From the NCBI GenBank assembly GCA_947095585.1, contig OX352763.1, positions 26,833,462 to 26,897,461 on the forward strand: a stretch of 64,000 bases of DNA, read 5' to 3'. The notes beneath the pieces are model-generated. The model ran no database searches. It was not told where the DNA came from and was given only the letters and a program-made list of their open reading frames with translations. This document shows, one piece after another, positions 48,685 to 58,305 of the stretch (position 1 is its first letter; the number at the start of each line of letters is the position of its first letter). The DNA comes from Nephrocerus scutellatus. Its lineage: Eukaryota > Arthropoda > Insecta > Diptera > Pipunculidae. The translations under genes and the position numbers were made by a program.

Positions 48685-49640
48685 TCAACGTAATTTTGGG
48701 CTTCACGACCGGCCGCAATACAGTAGCCTCGCGTTAATGTGAACCCCGAAAGCGTTTCGGATACAGTTTGGGCCAGATCCGTTTGACCCCCTGAGATTAG
48801 TTTTCTCGGCTTTAACATGAGTTTGCATGTAGCGATTGGTATGTCTAAGGAACCATTTTCAGGTAAAATGGACAGTGTAGTTTCATGTTTGGTGAGCTCA
48901 TCAGCCCCACAATTCCCCTGAATGGTGACTTGGAAGTTTTTGTTGAACTGATGTTGCAGAATGATGTAGTCTATAATACCTGGTGGGACAATGAATAACC
49001 TCAGAACAGAGAAGTGTCCGATTCCGTTCGTGGTCCACTGGGAGGTTGCACTGAGGCGAACAGTCGGGTTAGAAGCCACTTGCCTACTAAAGATGTCGAG
49101 TGGTGTTAGGTTGTGCAACGTAGGGTGTGATGCGAAGTGCTCCGCTCTTACATAAACAAGTTGATCGTTGGACTTTGCTTAGCTTGTCGCGAGTTACTGC
49201 TTTGTCTAACGCAGTCCATCATACAACCTAACCGTCAAGGAAGTCTAGGCCTTATTACTGATATATATATATATAATATATATATTTAGCCAATGCCAAA
49301 TGCCAATAGTATTATGCGGGTTATTTCCAATGGAATACACAATAGTAGTATGCGGGTATAAACCCCCATTTATTTCCAATGGGGCTTTTTTGAAGGAGAG
49401 AGTGCCACTGTGGCTTTACGAACTCTTTCTTGTATATTAGGTTTCCAGCTTAGCTCTATCCAGCTATCTAAAATAAGAGCCAGATACTTGCCTTCATCAG
49501 AGAAGGTTAAGCGTATGCCCTTTATAGCGGTTGGGTCAACATAGGGAACATGGAGAATTTTGTTCCTAGTGAAGATCATCAGCTGCGATCATAGATCTAT
49601 TGACTTTATACAAAGCGCCTTCAATCTCCTTAGTGCGTAA
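48685..49640 (-). pseudogene. R1-like LINE, 3' half, minus strand
   Basis: The minus-strand frame 49579-49370 encodes TRNKILHVPYVDPTAIKGIR and ELSWKPNIQERVRKATVAL, near-identical in motif to the plus-strand copy at 15900-16030. The frame 49118-48681 encodes NLTPLDIFSRQVASNPTVRL and an RNase H C-terminal stretch (CGADELTKHETT). A TA microsatellite (49262-49285) and short repeats interrupt it. The errantivirus inserted at its upstream edge. Confidence 0.72.
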
Positions 49641-49664
49641 GTTGATATCAATCAGTCTTTCTAT

Positions 49665-50227
49665 TGTTGTGACCACACACAACTCCTTAGACATGTGCTA
49701 CGCACATTTCATAATATCCTTCCTTTCCCAAACATGTGCTATGCACATTTCCTATTTTTTCTAATGTTACATTATCCATAATGTAACATTACCCATTTTT
49801 CCAATAACCCAAATCCATTATCCTAAATCCGACGACCCACCGCGGCGTCTACAATTCCTATTATTCTAAATCCGACGACCCACCGCGGCGTCTTCAATCT
49901 ATCCTTTTTTTCCCAAATCCTAAATCGGATACCGACGACCCACCGCGGCGTCTACATTTTCTATTGTCAATTGCATTCTCGCATTCGCTTGTTCGTACAA
50001 CGACTGCGAGAATGGTGATGCGTAAACATGCAGGTCAACAGAACGGTTCAGTTTGACCTGCACTAAAAAATCAAGTCAAAGGCATGGAGGAAGAAATGGA
50101 ACGATGGATGAGGCAGTCAATTTCAAACATCCGATTAGGCAAGTTGCCTAGCGGTCAGATCATTAAACACTTTATATAAACTAATCCATCTGTGTTTTAT
50201 TTTTCGATATATTACCACGACCCAACA
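49665..50227 (+). repeat. 5' LTR of the errantivirus
   Basis: Begins TGTTGTGACC and ends ACCCAACA. Internal features: a duplicated ACATGTGCTA(C/T)GCACATTT; a perfect 13-bp inverted repeat (49763-49775 / 49778-49790); three copies of CCGACGACCCACCGCGGCG (from 49829, 49872 and 49932); and a TATATAA box at 50173-50179. Transcription of the element should start shortly after the TATA box. An ATTAAA at 50162 might serve in polyadenylation in the 3' copy. Confidence 0.95.
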
Positions 50228-51101
50228 TTTGGTGGCAGCGGTGGGATTACTAGGTAAAGCATCTGCCTAGTATCCCGATTTTTTTTTTTTTTATTATTTA
50301 AAAAAAAAACTTAGTGTAAATAGTGTTCAAAGTTCTGCTACAATTATAAAATGCAATATTTTTAGACGAACAAATGTAAAAAAAAAACAACAACAAAAAC
50401 AAAAACAAACTGTATTTTTATAGTGTTAAAAAGAAAGGGAAACAGTAATAGCAGGTTTTGTGCCCAAACAACTCTAGAGAGCCAAGAGTTAGTGAATTTA
50501 CTTGTGATCAACAGAGCAGCACTAGCAAAACACCTCACCGACATCATCAATCATCATCACAAGCATCTACATCTACAGCAAAATCATCATTTCGTCATCA
50601 ACGTCATCACCAGAATCCAGGCACCTCACAGGCATAATCAACATCATCAATCAATATCATCAATTGTCATTAACTTCATTACCAGCATCCAGCACATCAC
50701 AGAGGGCAACATCCAACAACAACAAAAACATGAATTTGTAAGAATTTTATTTTCTGTTTTCTTAAACTTTATGAGTTTTTATTTAAAAACTATTTCAATA
50801 TTTATCTAATTTAAATTATATTACAAGACAAATAAAATCTTATAAAAGATGAATTCAAGGAAGTCAAAGATTATGAAAAAAATTAAGAGTTTATTTCTAT
50901 AGTAGTTAACCATTTCCATATCTTATGTACATATAATATACACATAGAAAATTTGGTAAAAAATAAGTATTCACGAATGAGGCAAAGAAAATAAAAGACC
51001 CGCGATTCAATAACCCATACGACATAAGTCCTTTACTCCAGTTTAATTTCCCCCCCCCCCGTTTTATTTCCTCCTATTTCCATATTTGAGATTTGACCCT
51101 T
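50228..51101 (+). promoter_or_regulatory. Errantivirus primer-binding site and leader
   Basis: Two bases after the LTR, TGGTGGCAGCGGTGGGAT (50230-50247) has the form of a primer-binding site complementary to a tRNA 3' end. The tRNA identity is not certain (Leu or Ser type are candidates). The following ~850 nt are A-rich with ATCATC repeats and have no ATG-started frame of note. A C10 tract lies at about 51051-51060, shortly before gag. Packaging signals are expected here, by family. Confidence 0.7.
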
Positions 51102-52334
51102 ATGTCAACCCTCAATCTTAACATATCGTTAAGAAACCGGGAAGTTCCGAGGGTCTTAGAGTTAGTCAACGAATCTTTAAGTATTGAAGCTCCCCAAGTA
51201 GAAATTAAAGACTCAGAGTTAGTTGAAGTTCCCCAAGTATTATTAAAAGACTCAGAGTTAGTTGAAGTTCCCCAAGTATTATTAAAAGACTCAGAGTTAG
51301 TTGACAATCCGATAGTTATTAAAGCTCCCCAAGTATCTTTAGATAAGAAATTAAAAATGACTACAAGTCGTTTTAACCCCTCACACGCCATCAAGCTAAT
51401 TCCTGAGTTTGATGGATTAGCCAAAAACTTAGATCGATTCATTCAACTAGTTGACCTGCAGTCAAAAAAAGCGATTGACGATGCAGACAAATTAGAATTA
51501 GTTGACATAGTGAAGTCAAAGTTAACTGGCAGAGCCTACAATGTTGTAATAAAATACAACGATTATAACGGATGGCCAGAACTTAAAGACGCACTAGTAA
51601 AAAATTTTAGAAAATGTCGATCGGTTCAGGTGATTCAGACAGAAATGTTTCAATTTAAGCAAGGCTACAGGGAAACAGTTGCTTCATACGCGGAAAGAGC
51701 CAATGCGTTGTGCGATGAATTAAACAACGCAAACGCAAACACTGAGGATGATTCATCCAATAAAGCAATCCGTTCGCTAAACAGCGCAATGATGCTGAAT
51801 AGTTTTTGCAATGGTTTAAATCCACAAATAAAACTTCTTGTTAAAAGTGCACGATGTAAAGAGTTCGACGAAGCAGTCGAAATAGCGATGGAAGAAGAAA
51901 AACTTCTTGCATCCACAAGTAATCGGTACCAAAACCAAAATAACGTGTACTGTAAACACTGCAAAACGAAAACTCACAATACCAGTGAATGCCGCACAAT
52001 CAGAAATTATAATTTCAGCCCCGGTGACGTTAGGTTTTTAAATAACACAAACCACAGACCAAATATACAAACCACGCAACCTTTTGTAAATAGGCCTACT
52101 CTAAACTACACTCAACCATTAACAAATAGGTCTGGTGTAGATACAATCCGCAGTGACATAATTTGTAAGTACTGTAGAAACCAAGGTCACTCTATAGAAC
52201 AATGCCGAAAAAGAGTTTTTAATAACAATAGGAACTCCGGTAACGAAAATAATTATTCGAATCAGGGAAACTCTCAGCGACCTGGCCCGACAAGCACTCG
52301 GAGTCAGGTAAAAGACATCAAACCTTGTGCGTAA
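51102..52334 (+). CDS. gag: Errantivirus Gag (410 codons)
   Basis: The first ATG in this frame is at 51102 (MSTLNLN) and TAA is at 52332-52334. N-terminal region: three tandem 39-nt units (51186-51302), each encoding about EVPQVLLKDSELV. The middle (from about residue 90) is the retroviral-type capsid domain with FDGLAKNLDRFIQLVD, SKLTGRAYNVVIKY, KFRKCRSVQVIQTE-like text and a helical C-terminal half. The C-terminus has two CX2CX4HX4C zinc knuckles (51951-51992 and 52164-52205) and a basic Asn/Gln/Arg-rich tail. It forms the particle core and packages the genomic RNA. The last ~80 nt overlap pol in the -1 frame. Confidence 0.93.
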   Translation: MSTLNLNISLRNREVPRVLELVNESLSIEAPQVEIKDSELVEVPQVLLKDSELVEVPQVLLKDSELVDNPIVIKAPQVSLDKKLKMTTSRFNPSHAIKLIPEFDGLAKNLDRFIQLVDLQSKKAIDDADKLELVDIVKSKLTGRAYNVVIKYNDYNGWPELKDALVKNFRKCRSVQVIQTEMFQFKQGYRETVASYAERANALCDELNNANANTEDDSSNKAIRSLNSAMMLNSFCNGLNPQIKLLVKSARCKEFDEAVEIAMEEEKLLASTSNRYQNQNNVYCKHCKTKTHNTSECRTIRNYNFSPGDVRFLNNTNHRPNIQTTQPFVNRPTLNYTQPLTNRSGVDTIRSDIICKYCRNQGHSIEQCRKRVFNNNRNSGNENNYSNQGNSQRPGPTSTRSQVKDIKPCA

Positions 52335-55300
52335 ATCAAAATCAAAATCAAAATCAAAATCAAAATCAAAATCAAAATCAAAATCAAAATCAAAATCAAA
52401 ATCAAAATCAAAATCAAAATCAAAATCAAAATCAAAATCAAAATCAAAATCAAAATCAAAATCAAAATCAAAATCAAAATCAAAATCAAAATCAAAATCA
52501 AAATCAAAATCAAAATCAAAATCAAAATCGAAAAACGAATTCTCAAAATCAAATTCAAATCGAGCTGTCTCAAAAATATAAATCCGATAGTTTAAATCGA
52601 ACTATTCCACATGCAAAGTCTGAGAAAGTTCCTGGCCATAGAATGCCTAACAGAGACTCAAATCCGGAAAAAGTCCGAAAGCAAACAATAAAACAAAATA
52701 TTCTGCTAAATGAACACCACCATCAAAATCGAAGCCAAAGCCAAATCCGAAGGCTACATCAATTTCTAACCAGAAGTCTAGATACTGAATCAAGTTCAGC
52801 TAAACAAATAGCCAATATCTCATCTATAAACAGAGCATCTACTTTTAAAAGCGAGATAAAAATAAAGTCTCAGGAATCAAAGGCTAAATCTAATATTATG
52901 CTGCTCGATACGGGGGCAAGCCTTAGTTTAATAAAACTCGGAACATTAAAACTAAATGCCGAGGTAAACTTAAAAAATGTTATTGAACTGACAGGTATAG
53001 GCAAAACGTCTACGTCAACGCTAGGTACAATACTACTAAACATCGAAATTACACCAGGTCAACATCTCAAACATCCTTTTCACATAGTACCACAAAACTT
53101 CCCTATTACGCAAGATGGAATCATAGGTGAAGATTTTTTTAGAAAATTTAATGCGATAGTGGATTACAATGACAATATATTTGTATACCACTACAAAAAT
53201 AGACAATTTACAGTAGACTTCAGCAACGAATGGAAGACCTTAACAATTCCAGCTAGAACTGAAAAGTGGGTAAAATATGGACCAGTAAAAGAGAAAATGG
53301 AACAAATATATTTTTCTCAGGAAATAGCTCCACGCGTGTATTCGGCATCAACGATAACAGCACCCAAAGACGGTTACGTATTCATATCCATTTTAAATAC
53401 CAACAACGAAGATGTTAGTATAAAAAACTTAAGCCTTAAATCTGAAAACATGGACCATTACACAGTGTATAACCTAAACTCGATATCAACCGACCAAGTA
53501 GTCGAAGAAAGATTAGAAAAACTTAAAACAGAATTAAATCTTATTCACTTAAATCTAGAAGAAAAGCAATCCATAGAGGAAATCTGCAGAAATTTTAATC
53601 ACTTATTCTTTATTGAAGGCGACAAATTAAGTACCACATCAGGAATAAAGCATTCCATTAAGACAGAAAACACTGTTCCTGCAAACATACGCCCATATTG
53701 CCTAGCAGAAATCCACAAACAGGAGATAAGAAAACAAGTTAATAAAATGCTTCAAGATGACGTAATTAGACCCAGTACTAGTCCGTGGAATGCGCCACTT
53801 CTGGTAGTCCCCAAAAAAGGAGATCAAAAATGGAGAGTCGTAATAGACTACCGAAAATTAAATGAGGCTACAATTCCAGACGCATACCCAATCCCCAATA
53901 TCGAAGACATTCTTGGGCAACTTGGAGACTCCAAGTACTTTACTACGCTAGATCTGGTGGATGGTTTCCACCAAATCGAAATTACTGAAGAGGATAAAGA
54001 AAAAACAGCGTTTAGTACTACCAACGGTCATTTCGAGTTCAACAGAATGCCGTTTGGTTTACGAAATGCTCCGCCAACATTCCAGAGACTTATGAACGTT
54101 GTTCTCTCTGGATTGCAAGGTTTTATGTGTTTAGTATATCTTGACGACATTGTGATTTACGGGAAAAATTTGCAAGATCACAACAAGAAGCTTATTGAAG
54201 TTTTTAAAGCTCTAGACAAATTCAATCTAAAAATCAAATTATCTAAATGCAAATTCCTTCAAACAGAAGTTATGTATTTAGGACACGTCATTACAGCAGA
54301 CGGTGTTAAACCAGATCCCGATAAGATTGCAGCGATTAATAATATCGAAATTCCTAAAACCCAAAAACAAATAAAATCATTTCTAGGTCTGTCCGGGTAT
54401 TACCGAAAATTTATTAAAAATTATTCACAAATTGCAAATCCGCTGAATAAACTTCTTCGTAAAGACGTACCTTTTAAGTGGGACGCTTTTTGTGACGAAT
54501 CCTTTAGAAAACTAAAGAAGTCTATAGTTCAACCACCTATACTCATTTACCCAAATTTTGCAAAAACTTTTTATATCACTTCCGACGCTAGCAACGAAGC
54601 TATAGGCGCGGTATTATCCCAGCGAGATTCAAACGATAATGATCTACCAATAGCGTTTGCCAGTAGAATACTAAACAAGGCCGAAAAAAACTATTCTACT
54701 ATCGAGAAGGAAGCTCTTGCAGTAGTCTGGGCAGTCACACACTTTAGACCATACGTTTTCGGACGCCACTTTGAAGTCATTACCGACCATAAGCCACTGG
54801 TATGGATGTTCAACCTGAAGGATCCTTCTTCGAGAATAATGCGCTGGCGCATAAAACTAGAGGAGTATGACTTCACGGTCTCGCATAAAGCGGGACATCT
54901 AAATACGAATGCGGATGCTTTGTCGCGTTTAAATGTACCAGAAATTAATGTGGTAACCCGTAGTTGTAGCAAGATGACGCCAGGCGAACCTGAGCAGGAC
55001 AATCATGTTACAGAAATCACAGACCCAGTGAAAATAAAGCAAATACTGTTTGAATTTCACGACACACCCTTAGGAGGTCATCAAGGAGTTAAACGCACAC
55101 TAAAGCGTATCAGAAAGGCGTACAAATGGAAAAATATGTATGTAGACATAAAGAAATACATCATGTCTTGTGAACTATGCCAGAAGAATAAAGTATATAC
55201 ACGCAACAAAATCCCTATGGTCATCACTACAACAGCGAAAGTTCCATTCGAAAGAATAGCTCTTGATATAGTGGGACCACTGCCAATTACTGAAAACAAT

Positions 55301-56080
55301 AACAAATATATACTTACATTTCAGGATGATTTAACGAAATTCGTCCAAGCAATAGCTATACCCAACCAAGAAGCCAGAACGGTGGCTGAAGCACTGATAA
55401 AGAAAATAGTTTGCACCTTTGGAATACCACAAACAATACTTACGGATCAAGGAACGAATTTCACAAGTGAATTATTCAAAAATATTTGCAAAACACTAAA
55501 GATTCATAAAATACAAACAAGCCCATACCATCCTCAGTCAAATGGCTCACTCGAAAGATCGCATAGAACTTTAGGCGACTATCTAAGAAATTATGCAAGT
55601 AAAGATCAAGCAAATTGGGATCAGTATATGGATTATGCGATATTTTGCTATAATACCACCTCACATTCAAGCACAAATTACAGCCCATTTGAAGCCCTAT
55701 ACGGATTCGAAGCTCCAATTCCCTCAACTCTTAACAGAAGCGTACAGCCTACATACAACTACGATGATTATGTCGCTGAGATAAAAGAAAAAATGCAAAC
55801 CGGCTATGAAATAATTCGTAATAACCAAATAAAAGCGAAAGAAAAGTCAAAAACCTATTACGATCAAAACTGCAAAGAAACTAACTTTAACGTAGGAGAC
55901 AAAGTTCTACTAGAAATAAAAAATAGGGTTAACAAAAAACTTACCCCCATCTTCGAAGGACCCTACGAAATCGTAGAAATTCTATCCCCAGAGAATTCTA
56001 GAATTAAAATTGGTAGGAAGGAAAAAGTCATACACAATAATTTAATTAAACCATACACACAAGCGCACACAAATACATAA
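52253..56080 (+). CDS. pol: Errantivirus Pol polyprotein (protease, RT, RNase H, integrase)
   Basis: Open from 52253 (after TAA at 52250) to TAA at 56078-56080. It is in the -1 frame to gag and has no start codon of its own, so it needs frameshifting. After the Asn-Gln repeat come the aspartic protease (DTGAS, 52907), RT (KWRVVIDYRKLNEATIPDAY, LDLVDGFHQI, and YLDD at 54137-54148), RNase H (FYITSDASNEAIGAVLSQ; NADALSRL) and integrase. Integrase has an HHCC finger (H...H and CELCQ). Its DD35E triad is Asp at 55265, Asp at 55445 and Glu at 55553, the last two with 35 residues between. A GPY/F-like module (FEGPYEIVEIL) follows and there is no chromodomain. All key residues are present and there are no internal stops. 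Confidence 0.95.
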   Translation, partial: LFESGKLSATWPDKHSESGKRHQTLCVNQNQNQNQNQNQNQNQNQNQNQNQNQNQNQNQNQNQNQNQNQNQNQNQNQNQNQNQNQNQNQNQNRKTNSQNQIQIELSQKYKSDSLNRTIPHAKSEKVPGHRMPNRDSNPEKVRKQTIKQNILLNEHHHQNRSQSQIRRLHQFLTRSLDTESSSAKQIANISSINRASTFKSEIKIKSQESKAKSNIMLLDTGASLSLIKLGTLKLNAEVNLKNVIELTGIGKTSTSTLGTILLNIEITPGQHLKHPFHIVPQNFPITQDGIIGEDFFRKFNAIVDYNDNIFVYHYKNRQFTVDFSNEWKTLTIPARTEKWVKYGPVKEKMEQIYFSQEIAPRVYSASTITAPKDGYVFISILNTNNEDVSIKNLSLKSENMDHYTVYNLNSISTDQVVEERLEKLKTELNLIHLNLEEKQSIEEICRNFNHLFFIEGDKLSTTSGIKHSIKTENTVPANIRPYCLAEIHKQEIRKQVNKMLQDDVIRPSTSPWNAPLLVVPKKGDQKWRVVIDYRKLNEATIPDAYPIPNIEDILGQLGDSKYFTTLDLVDGFHQIEITEEDKEKTAFSTTNGHFEFNRMPFGLRNAPPTFQRLMNVVLSGLQGFMCLVYLDDIVIYGKNLQDHNKKLIEVFKALDKFNLKIKLSKCKFLQTEVMYLGHVITADGVKPDPDKIAAINNIEIPKTQKQIKSFLGLSGYYRKFIKNYSQIANPLNKLLRKDVPFKWDAFCDESFRKLKKSIVQPPILIYPNFAKTFYITSDASNEAIGAVLSQRDSNDNDLPIAFASRILNKAEKNYSTIEKEALAVVWAVTHFRPYVFGRHFEVITDHKPLVWMFNLKDPSSRIMRWRIKLEEYDFTVSHKAGHLNTNADALSRLNVPEINVVTRSCSKMTPGEPEQDNHVTEITDPVKIKQILFEFHDTPLGGHQGVKRTLKRIRKAYKWKNMYVDIKKYIMSCELCQKNKVYTRNKIPMVITTTAKVPFERIALDIVGPLPITENNNKYILTFQDDLTKFVQAIAIPNQEARTVAEALIKKIVCTFGIPQTILTDQGTNFTSELFKNICKTLKIHKIQTSPYHPQSNGSLERSHRTLGDYLRNYASKDQANWDQYMDYAIFCYNTTSHSSTNYSPFEALYGFEAPIPSTLNRSVQPTYNYDDYVAEIKEKMQTGYEIIRNNQIKAKEKSKTYYDQNCKETNFNVGDKVLLEIKNRVNKKLTPIFEGPYEIVEILSPENSRIKIGRKEKVIHNNLIKPYTQAHTNT
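52265..52308 (+). promoter_or_regulatory. Predicted -1 programmed ribosomal frameshift site
   Basis: The heptamer GGGAAAC (52265-52271) lies in the Gag frame as G GGA AAC, the classic XXXYYYZ arrangement, within the window where Gag and Pol frames are both open (52253-52334). Nine nt downstream, CCTG (52281-52284) can pair with CAGG (52305-52308) and CCGA (52287-52290) with TCGG (52298-52301). The result is a small hairpin with a 7-nt loop. Heptamer, frame, spacing and structure all fit a retroviral Gag-Pol shift. The structure was paired by eye only. Confidence 0.75.
52334..52529 (+). repeat. (AAATCA)n tract at the gag-pol junction
   Basis: About 32-33 perfect copies of a six-base unit begin at the gag stop codon and run into pol. 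In the pol frame this gives (Asn-Gln)n. Unit length divisible by three keeps pol open whatever the copy number. Repeat purity suggests recent expansion. Confidence 0.97.
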
Positions 56081-56089
56081 ACACTTAAC

Positions 56090-57892
56090 ATGACACACAC
56101 AAAATACCAAAATATTAAAACACGAATTTTCTGTGTTTTCAATTTCAGTTACTTAATCCTTGTTTGCGCACTAAGTGCGGCTGCAGCGCAGCTACATCAA
56201 CAACTACCACTAAACACTACAGGTGTTTATTTGGAACCCATAGGCGTACTCGAAAAATCCTTCACAAAATGGACATTCCTATTCTATTTTAATAATTCAA
56301 TAACAAATACCAATGCCAAAACCTTAAAGAAAAACATTAACACGCTCTCGGATCTATGCGAGAATACGACAAAAGAGTATCCTATAGGCCGCTGTAAAAT
56401 GACCCTACAAATGCTGAAACACTCTCTTAACGAGGTACAGCAAAATAATAGGATGCTGGATGGTATCCTATTGGGGACAAGACTTACTAAAAGAAGTACG
56501 ACAATTACAAACGGAGGTTTATTTAACGGTATAGGTTATATCCAGAAATTCCTTTTCGGAACAATGGACTCTCAAGACGCTGTAAAGATAGAAAACGCAT
56601 TACAAACCCTCTCGGAAAACCAAAATAGCCTCTACCACATGACAAAAGAACAATTGACTATAATATCAAACGTTTTTGATGCACTTAATGACACGACACG
56701 TAACGTAAATAATAACTTTAATTTAATAACCAAAGAAATTAAAGAAAATTCAGCTAAGCTGGTAAATCTCACGAACTTTGAAAAAATACTTCACAGTTTT
56801 GACGAAATGTCATACCTTATATCCATATGCGCTTCCCAAATTTTGGCAAAACAAGCAGAATTACTTGACATTTTGCAAGAGGCAAAATTAGGAAGATTAG
56901 ACAGCAGATTTTTAAATTCAGACATTTTTATTGCTACGTTAAACCAGATACAGGCCGAACTCCCGCACAACGTAAGGTTTCCACAGAAAATTTCCAGGTT
57001 AAATCTACCTATAATCAATTCACTAGCAACAACGACACCCATTTATGTAAATGGAAATTTTATGATTCAGGTCAGCATACCGATGGTTAACGAAGAATTT
57101 AATCTATTTAGAATTACCCCTCTCCCCACAAAATATCTAGAGCACACATATCGATACGTCTCAACTGGTAGCGAACTCGTTGCCGTTAACGAGAACTACA
57201 GGAGATACATATTTTTGAGCATTAATGATTTGGAAAAATGTATCACAAGCGAACCAGAACATTTCGTGTGCCAACAAAATTTCGTTATACATAATTATGA
57301 CATGAATAATTGCATAATACAGCTAATATCAGGAAACCCAAATCCACAGATTTGTGAATATCGAGTATTCCAACTCAAACACGAGTTATGGTTCACGTTG
57401 AAGAACAAAAACTCATGGCTATATGTTATGCCAGAACCAAAAAACGTACGAATCATATGTGGCGATACTCCACACACAATAAAATTATCAGACAGCGGAA
57501 TCCTTAAAATAAAGCCATACTGCAAGGCAGTAACGAACGAAATTTACTTGCAGGCGTCAAATGACATTTACAACAAGGTCCCTATTCTCTACCATTTCCA
57601 GGCCATACCCGTAATTGAAAAAATCGATATCCCCAGTAACCTATCCCAAATCTCATCCCACATAATACATGTTGAAAAGTTAAATTTGGATAAATTCAGT
57701 ATTAACGTAAAAGATTTAGTAAGAAAAGATACATCATTTATAACAATAAAACATGAAACTTTATATATTTCGACCTCTACCCTCATTGCCATATGTCTAA
57801 TTTGCATATTAATACATGTAATAAAGAAATACTTTAAAATAAAAGTCTCGGTGAACAAAGAAGCAGGAGAAAATGTAGCAGAAAATCCATAA
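56090..57892 (+). CDS. env: Errantivirus envelope protein (600 codons)
   Basis: ATG at 56090, 9 nt after the pol stop; TAA ends it at 57892. A hydrophobic signal-like stretch lies at residues 15-33 (FNFSYLILVCALSAAAA). A basic cleavage site with the pattern R-L-T-K-R sits near residue 134, followed by a glycine-containing fusion-peptide-like stretch. Ectodomain N-glycosylation sequons and Cys residues are present. A transmembrane segment lies at about residues 558-578, with a short cytoplasmic tail. This architecture matches the errantivirus Env family, which is related to baculovirus F-type fusion proteins. It is membrane-anchored and would act in particle uptake. In retroviruses of this group env is made from a spliced mRNA. 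No splice sites were firmly identified here. Confidence 0.9.
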   Translation: MTHTKYQNIKTRIFCVFNFSYLILVCALSAAAAQLHQQLPLNTTGVYLEPIGVLEKSFTKWTFLFYFNNSITNTNAKTLKKNINTLSDLCENTTKEYPIGRCKMTLQMLKHSLNEVQQNNRMLDGILLGTRLTKRSTTITNGGLFNGIGYIQKFLFGTMDSQDAVKIENALQTLSENQNSLYHMTKEQLTIISNVFDALNDTTRNVNNNFNLITKEIKENSAKLVNLTNFEKILHSFDEMSYLISICASQILAKQAELLDILQEAKLGRLDSRFLNSDIFIATLNQIQAELPHNVRFPQKISRLNLPIINSLATTTPIYVNGNFMIQVSIPMVNEEFNLFRITPLPTKYLEHTYRYVSTGSELVAVNENYRRYIFLSINDLEKCITSEPEHFVCQQNFVIHNYDMNNCIIQLISGNPNPQICEYRVFQLKHELWFTLKNKNSWLYVMPEPKNVRIICGDTPHTIKLSDSGILKIKPYCKAVTNEIYLQASNDIYNKVPILYHFQAIPVIEKIDIPSNLSQISSHIIHVEKLNLDKFSINVKDLVRKDTSFITIKHETLYISTSTLIAICLICILIHVIKKYFKIKVSVNKEAGENVAENP

Positions 57893-58081
57893 AAAAAAAA
57901 AAATTCAAAATAACATCTCAAAAAAAAAATTTCCAATTTGTAATCATTTATATATATATTAAAAGAAAATACATATATATACAATCATTTCTTATCAATA
58001 AAAAAAAAAAGAAATACAATATTATTATTATCATTTCAAACAAATTATAAATATAAAATTATAAAACAAATAAATAATGTC

Positions 58082-58123
<42 letters not shown>

Positions 58124-58305
58124 ATAAAATATTGTACACGTGTATAAGCGTGCTAGGCAAACAAAAATTGTTTAATAAATATCTATTTCATATCGTATAG
58201 CAGAATCACTAAACTACATTCATCGTTCATTGACTCCTACATGCCATATGCCGAAAGTCTTCTCTCCTAACGTCGCGCGTCTTTCGTATTCTAAGGGGGG
58301 AGGAG
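57893..58305 (+). promoter_or_regulatory. Errantivirus 3' untranslated region and polypurine tract
   Basis: A-rich, with a ~40-A tract at 58083-58122. AAGGGGGGAGGAG (58293-58305) directly abuts the 3' LTR and is the plus-strand primer (polypurine tract). Confidence 0.85.

Noticed and set aside
50423..50809. 128-codon frame in the errantivirus leader
   Set aside because: Begins at GTG with no ATG until near its end, His/Gln-rich from ATCATC repeats, and lies where a non-coding leader is expected.
52304..52573. Leu-Ile repeat and Lys-Ser repeat proteins overlapping the pol start
   Set aside because: Alternative frames of the (AAATCA)n tract inside the errantivirus; only the Asn-Gln frame is continuous with pol.
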